Assembly (NCBI RefSeq): GCF_900177745.1
Contig: NZ_FXAR01000002.1
Coordinates: forward strand, 1-64,000
Direction of reading: 5' to 3'
Origin: Corynebacterium pollutisoli
GTDB taxonomy: Bacteria; Actinomycetota; Actinomycetes; Mycobacteriales; Mycobacteriaceae
Length of the DNA: 64,000 bases
Position numbers and translations under genes: made by a program. Positions within the stretch are counted from its first letter, which is position 1, and each line of letters begins with the position of its first letter. A model generated the notes under the pieces. The model was not told the origin of the DNA. It saw only the letters and a program-made list of their open reading frames with translations, and ran no database searches. Below are positions 28,868 through 37,864 of this stretch, piece after piece.

Positions 28868-30517
28868 GTGTCCCTTGCCGCCCGATTCCGTTACCCCGCC
28901 ATCACCGCCCGCGCCCTCGGGGAGTTCGCCCCCGCCGTGCTGCGCACCGGCATCCTCAGTTCCCGCGGCGGACTCGGCCAGGGAGCGGCACTGGGCCGCT
29001 ACTGGTTCACCACCGCCCGCGAGGTCGAGCAGGGCAACCTGGCCACCCCGCACCGCGTCGCCGTCATCGACGACGAGGGCGAGATCACCTACCGCCAGCT
29101 CCGCGAGAACTCCCAGACCCTCGCCCGCCACATCGCCGGCCTGGGCCTCGACGACATCCGCCTCGGCGTCATGGCCCGCAACGGCCGCGGCATCATCTAC
29201 CCGCTGGCGGCCAAGGGCTACGTCGGCGCCGGCATCTACCTCCTCAACGTCGCCTCCTCCCCCGAGCAGCTCACCGGCTGCATCGAGGAGAACGGCATCA
29301 ACGTCCTGGTCATCGACGATGAGTTCATCGACCGCCTGGACCCGGCGGTCGTCGAGAAGCAGGGCGTCCACGTCATCATCGGCCACCAGACCCGCGAGCA
29401 CTCCGCGCACATCACCCTGCGCGACATCGTCGAACGCCCCTGGGTCACCGAGGACATCTCCCTGCCGGTGCTGCCGAAGCACGGCCCGATCGTGCTCATG
29501 TCGTCCGGCACCACCGGCATCCCCAAGGGCGTCATGCGCCCCGAGCCGAAGCTGCCGCTCGTGCTCGCCGGCATGCTGAAGAAGGTGCCGTGGCGGGCGA
29601 ACATCCGCGTCCAGATGCACGCCTCCATCTTCCACACCTGGGGCTGGAGCGCGATCAACATCGCCCTCGCCGCCCGCGCCACGGTCGTCTGCCACCGCAT
29701 CTTCGACGCCGAGCAGGTCCTCCGCGACATCGACACCCACCAGCTCGAGGCGATGGTCACCTCCCCGATCTTCCTCAAGCAGATCCTCGAGGTCGAGGAC
29801 AACGAGCGCTACGACACCTCGCAGCTCGAGTTCATCGTCTCCTCCGGCCACGCCCTCACCCCCACCCTCGTCGAGCACACCATCGAACGCTTCGGCCCGA
29901 TCCTGTGCAACGTCTACGGCTCCACCGAGTTGACACTGGCCTCCGTGGCCTCCGCCGAGGAACTTGCCGCCGACCCGACCACCTCCGGCCCGGTCGCCCT
30001 GGGCACCGACCTCAAGATCCTCGACGAGGACGGCAATGAGGTCCCCCAGGGCACCGTCGGCCAGATCCACCTGCGCAACTCCACCACGCTCACCGGCTAC
30101 ACCAACCCCGACATCCCCCTGGACAAGTCCGGCGACCTGGTCCGCATCGGCGACCTCGGCTTCATCGACGACGAGGGCCACCTCCGCGTCCTCGGGCGTA
30201 TCGACGACATGATCATCGTCGGCGGCGAGAACGTCCACCCGGCCTCCGTCGACGAGATCCTCGACGCCATGCCCGGCATCAGCGAGGTCTACTCCCACGG
30301 CGTCGCGGATCCGGACACCTTCCGCCGCGTCGCCTCGTGGATCGTCCGCGACGACAGCGAGGCCGGGCAGTCGCTCACCGAGGACGACGTCCGCGACTTC
30401 GTCCGCGACAACCTCGCCGAGCACTCCATCCCCCGCGACGTCCACTTCCTGGACGAACTCCCCCGCAACCCCACGGGCAAGGTCATGCCCCGCTTCCTGC
30501 CCGGACTGGAGGGGTAG
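28868..30517 (+). CDS. acyl-CoA ligase (AMP-forming), FadD-type
   Basis: The 549-residue protein has the AMP-binding P-loop MSSGTTGIPKGVMRPE near residue 213, the adenine motif NVYGSTELT, the hinge region GDLGFIDDEGHLRVLGRIDD and the C-terminal lysine in LPRNPTGKVMPR. It should activate a carboxylic acid, probably a fatty acid, to its CoA thioester via an acyl-adenylate. The start is GTG 28868 with GAAGGAG about 11 bases upstream; TATGGT near 28828 is a possible -10. No partner gene adjoins it, so the natural acid is unknown. Confidence 0.87.
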   Translation: MSLAARFRYPAITARALGEFAPAVLRTGILSSRGGLGQGAALGRYWFTTAREVEQGNLATPHRVAVIDDEGEITYRQLRENSQTLARHIAGLGLDDIRLGVMARNGRGIIYPLAAKGYVGAGIYLLNVASSPEQLTGCIEENGINVLVIDDEFIDRLDPAVVEKQGVHVIIGHQTREHSAHITLRDIVERPWVTEDISLPVLPKHGPIVLMSSGTTGIPKGVMRPEPKLPLVLAGMLKKVPWRANIRVQMHASIFHTWGWSAINIALAARATVVCHRIFDAEQVLRDIDTHQLEAMVTSPIFLKQILEVEDNERYDTSQLEFIVSSGHALTPTLVEHTIERFGPILCNVYGSTELTLASVASAEELAADPTTSGPVALGTDLKILDEDGNEVPQGTVGQIHLRNSTTLTGYTNPDIPLDKSGDLVRIGDLGFIDDEGHLRVLGRIDDMIIVGGENVHPASVDEILDAMPGISEVYSHGVADPDTFRRVASWIVRDDSEAGQSLTEDDVRDFVRDNLAEHSIPRDVHFLDELPRNPTGKVMPRFLPGLEG

Positions 30518-30629
30518 CGCAGGTGTTCTGCTCCCGGGGAGGCCGTGTCCGCACCGGAGCCTAGTGTGCGGGAGGTCGACATCACCTTGACCCCGGCCAC
30601 CGATCGGCGGCCGGGCGGAAGGGCGGCGC

Positions 30630-30733
30630 TCGTAATTACGACCAGCCAAACCATAAGCAGACCCCTATAGTGCCAGGTCGCTTCTGACGTTGCGCGGCGC
30701 TTATGGTCGTAAATACGACGATCGTAATTACGA
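30630..30733. repeat. cluster of three TCGTAATTACGA palindromes
   Basis: TCGTAATTACGA occurs at 30630-30641 and 30722-30733, and TCGTAAATACGA at 30707-30718. The second and third are centred 15 bases apart. Inside the cluster ACCATAAGC (30650-30658) and GCTTATGGT (30699-30707) form a further inverted pair, giving the block a mirror-like layout. The third copy covers the stop codon of the rhodanese gene. They are AT-rich islands in GC-rich DNA between two convergent genes, so they look like protein-binding sites rather than a terminator. Confidence 0.65.
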
Positions 30734-31153
30734 CGCCCGGTATTCCTCCGTCGGCAGGCCCGCCCTGGCCCAGGCGCTGAACCCGCCCTCCAGGTGGGCG
30801 ACGTCGGTGCGGCCCATATCGTGCAGCGCCGCCGTCGACAGCGCGGAACGCCACGCGGAACCGCAGTAGAGGACGAGGGTGCGGCCGTCGTCAAGCGCGG
30901 GCTTGTAGTACGGGCTCTCCGGATCGACCCAGAACTCCAGCATCCCGCGCGGGGCCCGGAAAGCACCCGGAATGACGCCGTTAGCCTCCCACTCGCGGGG
31001 ATCGCGGATGTCGACGAAGAGGTGGCCCGGGTCGTCGACAAGCTCTCCGGCCTCGTCGAGACTCAACGTACGGACGCGGGCATTCGCGCGGGCAACGAGT
31101 TCCGCGGCGGGAACCGGCAGCGGGTCACCGGGGCGGCGGGTGATGTGGTTCAT
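30728..31153 (-). CDS. rhodanese-like domain protein
   Basis: The 141-residue single-domain protein has the rhodanese entry motif LFVDIRDPREWEANGVIPGA and the active-site loop YCGSAWRSAL, in which Cys97 would carry a persulfide, so it may be a sulfurtransferase. An N-terminal extension of about 30 residues precedes the domain. There is no signal peptide. TACGCT is at -12 to -7 from ATG 31153, fitting leaderless expression. The stop codon lies inside a palindromic repeat. Confidence 0.85.
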   Translation of the reverse strand: MNHITRRPGDPLPVPAAELVARANARVRTLSLDEAGELVDDPGHLFVDIRDPREWEANGVIPGAFRAPRGMLEFWVDPESPYYKPALDDGRTLVLYCGSAWRSALSTAALHDMGRTDVAHLEGGFSAWARAGLPTEEYRAS

Positions 31154-31173
31154 GACACGAGCGTAGTCGCCCG

Positions 31174-31992
31174 TCAGAGTCCGCTGCTGAGCACTGCGGA
31201 GAGGAACTGGCGGGTGCGCTCCTCCTTCGGCTCGGTGAAGATGGTCGCGGGGTCGGAGGATTCGACGATCTTGCCGCCGTCGAGCATCATCACCCGGTGC
31301 GAGACGTCGCGGGCGAAGGACATCTCGTGGGTGACGATGAGCATGGTCACGTCGGTCGTCTCCGCCACCTTCCGGAGAATACCCAGCACTTCGACCACGA
31401 CCTCCGGATCCAGCGCGGAGGTCACCTCGTCGAGAAGCAGGATCTCGGGGTCCATGGCCAGCGCTCGGGCGATGGCCACGCGCTGCTGCTGACCGCCGGA
31501 CAGCGAGGTGGGGTGGGCGTCCGCCTTGTCGGGCAGTCCGACCTGCTCGAGCAGGTCCTTCGCCTTGGCCACGGCCTCCTGCTTGGGGATCCCCAGCACG
31601 TGGATGGGGGCCTCGATGATGTTCTCCAGCACCGTCATGTTGGGGAAGAGGTTGAACTGCTGGAACACCATGCCGATCTTCGTCCGCAGGCGCTTCTGCT
31701 CCTTCGCGCTGACCGGCACCCGCTTTCCGTTGCGTTCGGTGTGGGTGAGGGGTTCGCCGTCGATGAAGATGTAGCCGTCGCTGAGCTTCTCCAGGGTCAT
31801 CACCAGTCGCAGAATGGTGGTCTTGCCGGAACCCGACGGCCCGATGAGCGTGACCCTCTCGCCCCGCTTCACGCTGAAGTTGAGGTCCTTGAGCACCGTG
31901 TGGTCACCGAAGGACTTGACCACGTCACGGAACTCGATCACCGGGGGTTCGCTGTTCACCGGGGTGCCGGCGGGATCAATGGGCGTAGACAA
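31174..31992 (-). CDS. ehuA: ABC importer ATP-binding protein, EhuA-type
   Basis: The 272-residue ATPase has Walker A GPSGSGKTT, signature LSGGQQQRVAIARAL, Walker B ILLLDEVTSALD and the switch histidine in IVTHEMSFA, as in polar amino-acid/ectoine importers. It powers the permeases encoded just upstream. The apparent start is TTG 31992, preceded by GGAGAAG, and overlaps the permease stop by 17 bases; a GTG 12 codons later is possible. The four-gene order B-C-D-A matches ehu operons for uptake of ectoine and hydroxyectoine. Confidence 0.85.
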   Translation of the reverse strand: MSTPIDPAGTPVNSEPPVIEFRDVVKSFGDHTVLKDLNFSVKRGERVTLIGPSGSGKTTILRLVMTLEKLSDGYIFIDGEPLTHTERNGKRVPVSAKEQKRLRTKIGMVFQQFNLFPNMTVLENIIEAPIHVLGIPKQEAVAKAKDLLEQVGLPDKADAHPTSLSGGQQQRVAIARALAMDPEILLLDEVTSALDPEVVVEVLGILRKVAETTDVTMLIVTHEMSFARDVSHRVMMLDGGKIVESSDPATIFTEPKEERTRQFLSAVLSSGL

Positions 31993-32695
31993 GCTTCTTC
32001 TCCAATCGGTTCACGAGCAGGGCCGTGGGGTAGCTGGCCGCCAGGAAGATGATTCCGGCGATGGTGATCACCTCGTTGTAACGGTAGGTGAAACCGCCGA
32101 TCGCGAGGGCCGTGTTGACCATCTCCATCACCGAGATAGCGATGAGGAACGGGGACTCCTTGAACATGGAGATGGCGTAGTTGCCGAGTGCCGGGACGGT
32201 CGACCGCAGGGCCTGCGGGATGATGACGCGGATCCAGGCACGGCGCGGGGACAACGACAGGGCGGTGATGGCCTCCCACTGCCCCTTGGGGACGGATTCG
32301 ATACCGGCGCGGTACACCTCGGACATGTAGGTGGCGTAGTGCACGCCGAACACGGCGATGCCGATGACCAGCGGATCCAACCACACCATCCCGTAGAACA
32401 CGAGGAGCAGCTGGACCACCAGCGGCGTCATCCGGATGAAGTTGGCTATCCACCGCACGATCGCCGCGAGGGGCCGGGGCAGCACGCGGATGAGGATGGC
32501 GATGATCAGCCCCAGGACCGCCGCGATGAGGGTGCCCACGACGGTGACCAGCAGCGTCACCTGCACGAAGGCCTTGAGCATCTCCGGGAGGACCTCCCAG
32601 GCGAAGTCCCACCGCCAGAAACTGGTGCGGTCCCGGATGTCCGGGGCGTCGACGTCCTGCGCGAGAAGCAGGAGGTTGTCTGTCAGTGTCATCAT
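31976..32695 (-). CDS. ehuD: ABC importer permease, EhuD-type
   Basis: The 239-residue inner-membrane protein has about five membrane segments and the EAA coupling loop in YRAGIESVPKGQWEAITALSL-like sequence that contacts the ATPase. It belongs to the His/Glu/Gln/Arg/opine permease family. ATG 32695 follows GGAAGGGAG and overlaps the preceding permease stop as ATGA. With EhuC it would form the heterodimeric channel for ectoine or a related compatible solute. Confidence 0.82.
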   Translation of the reverse strand: MMTLTDNLLLLAQDVDAPDIRDRTSFWRWDFAWEVLPEMLKAFVQVTLLVTVVGTLIAAVLGLIIAILIRVLPRPLAAIVRWIANFIRMTPLVVQLLLVFYGMVWLDPLVIGIAVFGVHYATYMSEVYRAGIESVPKGQWEAITALSLSPRRAWIRVIIPQALRSTVPALGNYAISMFKESPFLIAISVMEMVNTALAIGGFTYRYNEVITIAGIIFLAASYPTALLVNRLEKKLVYAH

Positions 32696-33504
32696 TGCTC
32701 TCCCTTCCGGTCGCCGCCCACGGCGACGGTGGCCGCGTCACCGCCCCGCTTATCGACGCCGGCGTCGGCGCCACCCACCCCGACCTTGTCCGGCGCGCCC
32801 GGACGGAGGGTGGGCTCCAACGAGAGCACCTCCCGCAGGCTCGGTCCGCGGCCCAGCCGGAACTTGGCGCGCACCTCCAGCAGGTGCATGCCCCAGGTGA
32901 TGAGCAGCGCGAACAGGAAGTAGCCGATGAGGCCGACGACGGCGAACGCGAAGAACCAGTCGGTTCCCCGGCGCAGCTGCTGGAGCTGGAAGGTGAACTC
33001 GCTGAGCCCCACGACGTAGACGATGGAGCTCGCCTTGAGCAGGTGGACCCACAGGTTCGTCAGGGAGGGCAGCATGAGCGCCCATGCCTGGGGGAAGATG
33101 ATGCGGCGCATCTTGTGGGCCCAGGACATCGACAGCGCCGTCGTGGCCTCCCACTGGCCCCGTGGAACGGAGGTGAGGGAGGCTCGTACGGCCTCCGCCG
33201 CGTAGGCGCCGTAGTTGAGGCTCAGCGCCGCGACGCCGACGGTGAAGGCGTCGAGCTGCGGGCCGAACAGCGGCAGGACGTAGTAGAGCCAGAACAGCTG
33301 CACCAGCAGAGAGGTACCGCGGAAGAACTCGACGACGGCGCGCGCCGGGTACCGGATGAGGCGCTTCGAGCTGCCGCCGGCGATGCCGAGAATGATGGCG
33401 ATGACGAATGCGAGAATTCCACTCAGCGCCGTCAGTTGGATGGTCAGCCACATTCCCTCCCACAGCAACGGGGCCCGGGAGAGAAATTGTTCAAGGTTGT
33501 CCAC
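32692..33504 (-). CDS. ehuC: ABC importer permease, EhuC-type, with extended tail
   Basis: The 270-residue permease has about five membrane segments and the coupling loop around VRASLTSVPRGQWEATTAL. The core ends near residue 215; a hydrophilic tail of roughly 50 residues, including GVGGADAGVDKRGGD, follows and is not expected in the family. A copy of the dispersed motif GGCGTCGATAAGC encodes part of this tail (AGVDKR). The start is GTG 33504 with GGAAG upstream. It lies 81 bases after ehuB. Confidence 0.82.
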   Translation of the reverse strand: MDNLEQFLSRAPLLWEGMWLTIQLTALSGILAFVIAIILGIAGGSSKRLIRYPARAVVEFFRGTSLLVQLFWLYYVLPLFGPQLDAFTVGVAALSLNYGAYAAEAVRASLTSVPRGQWEATTALSMSWAHKMRRIIFPQAWALMLPSLTNLWVHLLKASSIVYVVGLSEFTFQLQQLRRGTDWFFAFAVVGLIGYFLFALLITWGMHLLEVRAKFRLGRGPSLREVLSLEPTLRPGAPDKVGVGGADAGVDKRGGDAATVAVGGDRKGEQ

Positions 33505-33585
33505 GAGGGCTTCCAGACGGTCGGGGCGCCGTCGGCGAAGATCTGCGGGGACCGCAGGCCTGGCTGACGGCGGTCAGCGTGGGGG

Positions 33586-34482
33586 CTAGTTCTCGATGTC
33601 CTGGAGCGCCTCCAGGTCGCCGGCGCACAGGTCCGCAGCGGTCATCTCGAGCGGCGGGATCTCGGCCTCGGTGAAGCCGTGCTCGCTGAGGATGTCCAGC
33701 AGCTCACCGGACTCCTTCAGCTCGGCGAGGTGGGTGTTGTACTCGTCGAGGGTCTCCTCGTCGTCGAGACGGAAGACGGTCGAACCGGCACCGTACTGCT
33801 TGACGCCGTCGATCTCCTGCACGAAGCCCTCGGTGACCTCGACGTTGGGGTTGTCGGCGGCCATCTGGTTGAGGGAGATCGCGGTCATGGCGAACGCGTC
33901 GGCGCGGCCGCCCTCGACCATCTCGATGCCCTCGTCGGCGCTGCCGACGCCCATGTACTCCAGGCCCATCTCGGTGGAGTAGTTGGCCTCGATGCCGGCG
34001 GTGAGGACCGCGAGGGTGATGTCCTCGCCGGCGTCCCTGGCCGCCTGGACATCGTCGAGGGTGTGCACGTCGTACGGGTTGCCCTCCGCAACCACCAGAG
34101 CGGTGGTGTACATGATCTCGGGCTCTGCGAACGCTGCCTCGGAGCAGCGGTCCGGGGTGATCGACATGCCGGCGGAGATCGCGTCGAAACGCTCGGCCTG
34201 CAGGCCCGGGATGAGGTTGTCCCAGTCGACGAGATCGGCCTCGACCTCGTAGCCCATCTCCTCGCCGAAGATGCGCTCGGCCAAGGCGACGGTGGCGCCC
34301 TCGGGATCGCCGGAATCGCTGAGGAAGGAGTACGGCACCTCACCGGCGATGCCGATGGTGAAGGTCTCTCCCCCGTCGCCGTCCCCGTTCCCGTTACCGG
34401 TGTCTCCACAGGCGCTGAGCACCAGGAGAGTGGCGGCGCCGACGGCGGCGGTGGTCATGGTCTTCTTGGTCCGTGCAAACAT
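33586..34482 (-). CDS. ehuB: solute-binding lipoprotein, EhuB-type
   Basis: The 298-residue product has a lipoprotein signal ending LLVLSACGD, so it is tethered to the outer face of the membrane, followed by an acidic linker and a type II solute-binding fold (FTIGIAGEVPYSF, MSITPDRCSEAAF). These last two segments resemble EhuB more than glutamine- or arginine-binding proteins, but the ligand is not proven. ATG 34482 has GAGGAAA upstream; the longer open frame to 34590 would hide the signal peptide. It leads the ehuBCDA operon. Confidence 0.82.
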   Translation of the reverse strand: MFARTKKTMTTAAVGAATLLVLSACGDTGNGNGDGDGGETFTIGIAGEVPYSFLSDSGDPEGATVALAERIFGEEMGYEVEADLVDWDNLIPGLQAERFDAISAGMSITPDRCSEAAFAEPEIMYTTALVVAEGNPYDVHTLDDVQAARDAGEDITLAVLTAGIEANYSTEMGLEYMGVGSADEGIEMVEGGRADAFAMTAISLNQMAADNPNVEVTEGFVQEIDGVKQYGAGSTVFRLDDEETLDEYNTHLAELKESGELLDILSEHGFTEAEIPPLEMTAADLCAGDLEALQDIEN

Positions 34483-34874
34483 TCCGGTTTCCTCATCTCG
34501 GTGGCGGGCAACTGGAAGACGCAGATCAAAGCGAATTCCCAGAAATTTTCCAGACCCGTGACAGGTCCGGGAACTCTTCCACCGTGACACACATAAAGGG
34601 CAGCCTCAACCGGTTTTCGGCCCCCGGGCCCGAGGCCGGCTCGCGGACCGGCCCCGTAGCGGGCGCCCTTCCCCCACCCTTCCGGCACGACGGTCCCCGC
34701 TCCCTACCGGCGCGTTTTACCCCCGGTGACATGCGCCGTCGCAGAAATCGGACAGTTCCGCCCCAGGTGAGTTCCCCACCCGAACAGTCGCCCCGGGAAG
34801 CATCCGCCCGGCCCCATGGCAACAGAATGGTCACAGTCTCCCCGTCTCCCCAACATGAGGGATCAGCGGCACGG
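34483..34874. other. intergenic region upstream of ehuB, no gene seen
   Basis: About 390 bases separate ehuB from the tRNA terminator. The stretch 34530-34560 is locally AT-rich (CAGAAATTTTCCAG) and is the best place for the ehuB promoter, but no convincing -10/-35 pair was found. No open frame with a credible start and ribosome site is present. Confidence 0.5.
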
Positions 34875-34906
34875 AAAAACCCACTTCCCCGGGGAGGGAG
34901 GTGGGT
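34875..34906 (-). terminator. terminator of the tRNA-Thr gene
   Basis: ACCCAC (34879-34884) pairs with GTGGGT (34901-34906), with inner TCCCC/GGGGA pairs; five A residues at 34875-34879 give a T-tract on the minus strand. It begins 4 bases after the tRNA 3' end. Confidence 0.75.
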
Positions 34907-34910
34907 GTCG

Positions 34911-34986
34911 TGGAGCCGCCTGCGAGAATCGAACTCGCGACCTTCTCATTACGAGTGAGATGCTCTACCGACTGAGCTAAGGCGGC
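34911..34986 (-). tRNA. tRNA-Thr (anticodon CGT)
   Basis: The minus strand folds as a cloverleaf: acceptor GCCGCCT/AGGCGGC, D-loop AGTCGGTAGA, anticodon stem TCTCA/TGAGA with loop CTCGTAA (anticodon CGT, reading ACG), and T-arm GCGAG-TTCGATT-CTCGC. The 3' CCA is encoded at 34911-34913. It is followed by its own terminator. No integrase or duplicated 3' end was found nearby. Confidence 0.96.
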
Positions 34987-35053
34987 GTGGTGCAGCGCAA
35001 ACAGCACCGATGCGTCATTTTAGCGCACGCCGATCACGCGGAGAAATCAGAGG

Positions 35054-36265
35054 TCAGGACACCTGGGAGGCGAGGCGGATGCGGCCGAGCATGCCGTCGA
35101 TGGCGATGGTGGGGGTGACGTTGACGGTGATGTGTTCGCGGGCGGTGGTGACGGCGTCGAGGCATTCGACGAGGCCGGGTTCGCTGACCTTGTCGGCGAG
35201 TTCGCGGGCGAGGCCCTCGAAGTCGGGGTGGGTGAGGCCGACGTCGGCACCCGTGGAGAGCATGAGGGCGTCGCGGTAGAGGCCGGCGAGATCGACGAGG
35301 GCGAGGTCGATGAAGTCGCGCTTGCGGCGGTTGCGGCGGGTCTTCTGGGCTTTCTCCAGTTCGGAGAGGGCACCGGCGGAGCCGTCCATGGCCTTCTGGG
35401 TGCCCTTGCCGCGTCCGCCCTTGCCGAGGGAGCGTTCGAGGGTGGCCAGTTCGGTGGCGTCCTCGTCGTCGCTCATCTCCTTGACCTGCTTGTCGACGCT
35501 CTTGAGGAACGCGGTCGCCGCCTTGAAGGCCTCGTCGCGGTGGAAGACCATCTCGGCGAGGTTGAGGGCGGAGGCGCGGCGCTTCTGCGCCTCCGGGTCG
35601 GTGACGAGGCGGCGGGCACGCCCGATGTGCCGCCCGGAGGCGACGGCGGCGAGGCGGGCGTCGGCGGGGGACGCACCGGTGTCGTCGATAAGCAGGGCGA
35701 CGATCTTGTCCACCGACGGGTAGGGGACGTAGAGGTGGCGGCAGCGGGAGCGCAACGTCGGGGAGAAGTCCTCCGGGTCGATCGACGGGGCGCACATGAG
35801 AATGACGGTGCGCTCCGGCGGCTCCTCGACCACCTTGAGGATGGCGTCCGCGGCGGGGCCGGTGAGACGGTCGGCGTCCTCGATGATGATGACGCGCCAA
35901 TCGGCGACGGTGGGCAGTTTCGACGCCTCGCTGCGCATGTCGCGCATCTCCTCGATGCCGATGGACAGGCCGGCGGGGACGATGTGGAGGACGTCGGTGT
36001 GGGCGTCGGCGAGCACGTCCCGGCAGTCCTGGCAGCGCCCGCACCCCACCTCCCCGGGATCGGAGCACTGGAGGGCGGCGGCGAAGGCGAGGGCGGCGAC
36101 GGAGCGGCCGGACCCGGGCGGGCCGGTGAGGATCCAGGCGTGTGCCATGGCGCTGCCGAGGTCGGCGGCCTCCCCGCGGGCGAAGGCCCGGGCCGCCGTG
36201 GCGGCACCCAGGACGGTGTCCCGGACGGTCGGGGTGTCGGAGAGCCGCTCGGCAACGCTGTTCAC
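35054..36265 (-). CDS. holB: DNA polymerase III delta-prime subunit HolB
   Basis: Delta-prime is part of the clamp loader that places the beta clamp on DNA. The 403-residue AAA+ protein has ILTGPPGSGRSVAALAF, where the Walker A lysine is arginine as expected for the non-ATP-binding subunit, the zinc module CGRCQDC and a sensor region around LRSRCRHLYVPYP. GTG 36265 is chosen because TAGGGT lies at -13 to -8; the open frame extends nine codons further to ATG 36292. It is divergent from the adenylate cyclase gene, as Rv3644c is from Rv3645. Confidence 0.9.
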   Translation of the reverse strand: MNSVAERLSDTPTVRDTVLGAATAARAFARGEAADLGSAMAHAWILTGPPGSGRSVAALAFAAALQCSDPGEVGCGRCQDCRDVLADAHTDVLHIVPAGLSIGIEEMRDMRSEASKLPTVADWRVIIIEDADRLTGPAADAILKVVEEPPERTVILMCAPSIDPEDFSPTLRSRCRHLYVPYPSVDKIVALLIDDTGASPADARLAAVASGRHIGRARRLVTDPEAQKRRASALNLAEMVFHRDEAFKAATAFLKSVDKQVKEMSDDEDATELATLERSLGKGGRGKGTQKAMDGSAGALSELEKAQKTRRNRRKRDFIDLALVDLAGLYRDALMLSTGADVGLTHPDFEGLARELADKVSEPGLVECLDAVTTAREHITVNVTPTIAIDGMLGRIRLASQVS

Positions 36266-36336
36266 CTCACCCACCCTATTCACCCTGGCCATGCGGTGCC
36301 CCCGCGGGAGGGCCGAGGGGGTTAAAGTAGTGAACC

Positions 36337-37863
36337 ATGAGTCGACTGTTGCGGGCGTTCAAGTGGCTGTGGGGCACGTCGTGGCCCCTGTATGCCGCAC
36401 TGGTGCTCGCGGCGAACCTCATCGGTGCCCTGGCGATCATGGCGTTCATCCGTTTCCTCGTGCCCATGCCGGAGGTCCGCAGCTTCACCTCGGAGGTCCC
36501 GCACCTGGAGGTCATCGGCCTGACGTACCTCGCGTTCGCGGTGATCGTCGGCGTGGTGGCCACACTGTTCCTGTTCCGGCCGGTGTTGGAGTGGCAGCGG
36601 CACCCGGATGACCATGACCCCAACATGGTGCGCAACCTCGTCATGCGGCTGCCCGTCTATCAGGCGGTGGTGTGCGCGGCGGTGTGGGTGATCGGTATTG
36701 CGATCGCGGTGGTGACGGCGGCGTCGGCAAGCGGGCGGTTGGCGCTGGTCATCGGCCTGGCGACGGCCCTGGCAGGCATGGTGGTGGTGCTCATCACCTA
36801 CCTGCTGGCGGAGCGTCTGGTGCGACCGGTGGCGGCGTCCGCCCTGGCGCGGCGCTTCGAGGATTCGACGCTGGAGCCGCCGATCACGCAGCGTCTGCGC
36901 CTGACGTGGATCATGACCACCGCCCTGCCCGTCCTGGGCATCCTGCTGCTGGCCCTGGGGCAGCGGGCCGGGTTCTTCATGGGCAACGCGGGCGAGCTCA
37001 TCCCGGGCATCGTCGCCCTGTCACTGACGGCGCTGGTCACCGGTTTCGTGGGGACGACGTTCGCCATCATGAGCGTCGTTGACCCCGTCCTGGAGCTGCA
37101 GGAGGCGATCAACCGGGTGCGTCGTGGTGACACGAACGTGCAGGTCGACATCTACGACGGCTCCGAGATGGGTGTCCTGCAGGCCGGTTTCAACGAGATG
37201 ATGCGCGGCCTCAAGGAGCGTCAGCGCGTGCGTGACATCTTCGGCCGCTACGTCGGCGCCGAGGTGGCCAAGCGCGCCCTGGAGGAGCGTCCCACCCTGG
37301 GCGGTGAGGACCGCAAGGTCGCCGTCCTGTTCGTCGACGTCATCGGCTCGACCACCTTCGCGGTCAACCACACTCCGGAGGAGGTCGTCGAGGCGCTCAA
37401 CCAGTTCTTCGAGCACGTCGTCGAGGTGGTGCACCGCAACAAGGGCATCATCAACAAGTTCCAGGGTGACGCCGCGCTCGCCGTCTTCGGTGCCCCGATC
37501 TCCCTGCCCGACTCCACCTCCCACGCGCTCACCGCTGCCCGCGAGCTGCGTCAGGAGCTCAAGGGCATGGCCCTGCAGGCCGGCATCGGGGTGGCCGCCG
37601 GGCACGTCGTCGCCGGTCACATCGGCGGTTCCGACCGCTTCGAGTACACCGTCATCGGCGACGCCGTGAACTCGGCCGCCCGCCTCACCGAGCTGGCCAA
37701 GGACACTGACGGCCGGGTGCTCACCAACGCCGCCACCCTGCGCGGCGCCAACGAGGCCGAGCAGGCGCGGTGGACCGTCATGAAGTCGGTGGAGCTGCGT
37801 GGGCGGCGGGAAATGACCCAGCTGGCCCGCCCCATCCGACCCACCATGGCGGACCGGTCCTGA
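36337..37863 (+). CDS. cyaB: membrane class III adenylate cyclase
   Basis: The 508-residue protein has six membrane segments (residues about 15-260), a HAMP-like linker (VDPVLELQEAINRVRRGDTN) and a C-terminal cyclase homology domain with metal aspartates in VLFVDVIGSTTFA and KFQGDAALAVFGAP and the turn GDAVNSAARLTEL. It makes cAMP, the ligand of GlxR encoded 21 kb away, and corresponds to Rv3645 and C. glutamicum CyaB. TAAAGT lies at -14 to -9 of ATG 36337. The next gene starts one base after its stop. Confidence 0.93.
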   Translation: MSRLLRAFKWLWGTSWPLYAALVLAANLIGALAIMAFIRFLVPMPEVRSFTSEVPHLEVIGLTYLAFAVIVGVVATLFLFRPVLEWQRHPDDHDPNMVRNLVMRLPVYQAVVCAAVWVIGIAIAVVTAASASGRLALVIGLATALAGMVVVLITYLLAERLVRPVAASALARRFEDSTLEPPITQRLRLTWIMTTALPVLGILLLALGQRAGFFMGNAGELIPGIVALSLTALVTGFVGTTFAIMSVVDPVLELQEAINRVRRGDTNVQVDIYDGSEMGVLQAGFNEMMRGLKERQRVRDIFGRYVGAEVAKRALEERPTLGGEDRKVAVLFVDVIGSTTFAVNHTPEEVVEALNQFFEHVVEVVHRNKGIINKFQGDAALAVFGAPISLPDSTSHALTAARELRQELKGMALQAGIGVAAGHVVAGHIGGSDRFEYTVIGDAVNSAARLTELAKDTDGRVLTNAATLRGANEAEQARWTVMKSVELRGRREMTQLARPIRPTMADRS

Positions 37864-37864
37864 G

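Noticed and set aside
34911-34986. tRNA-Thr as an attachment site of an integrated element
   Set aside because: No integrase, no repeated tRNA 3' end and no phage or plasmid genes were seen within several kilobases.
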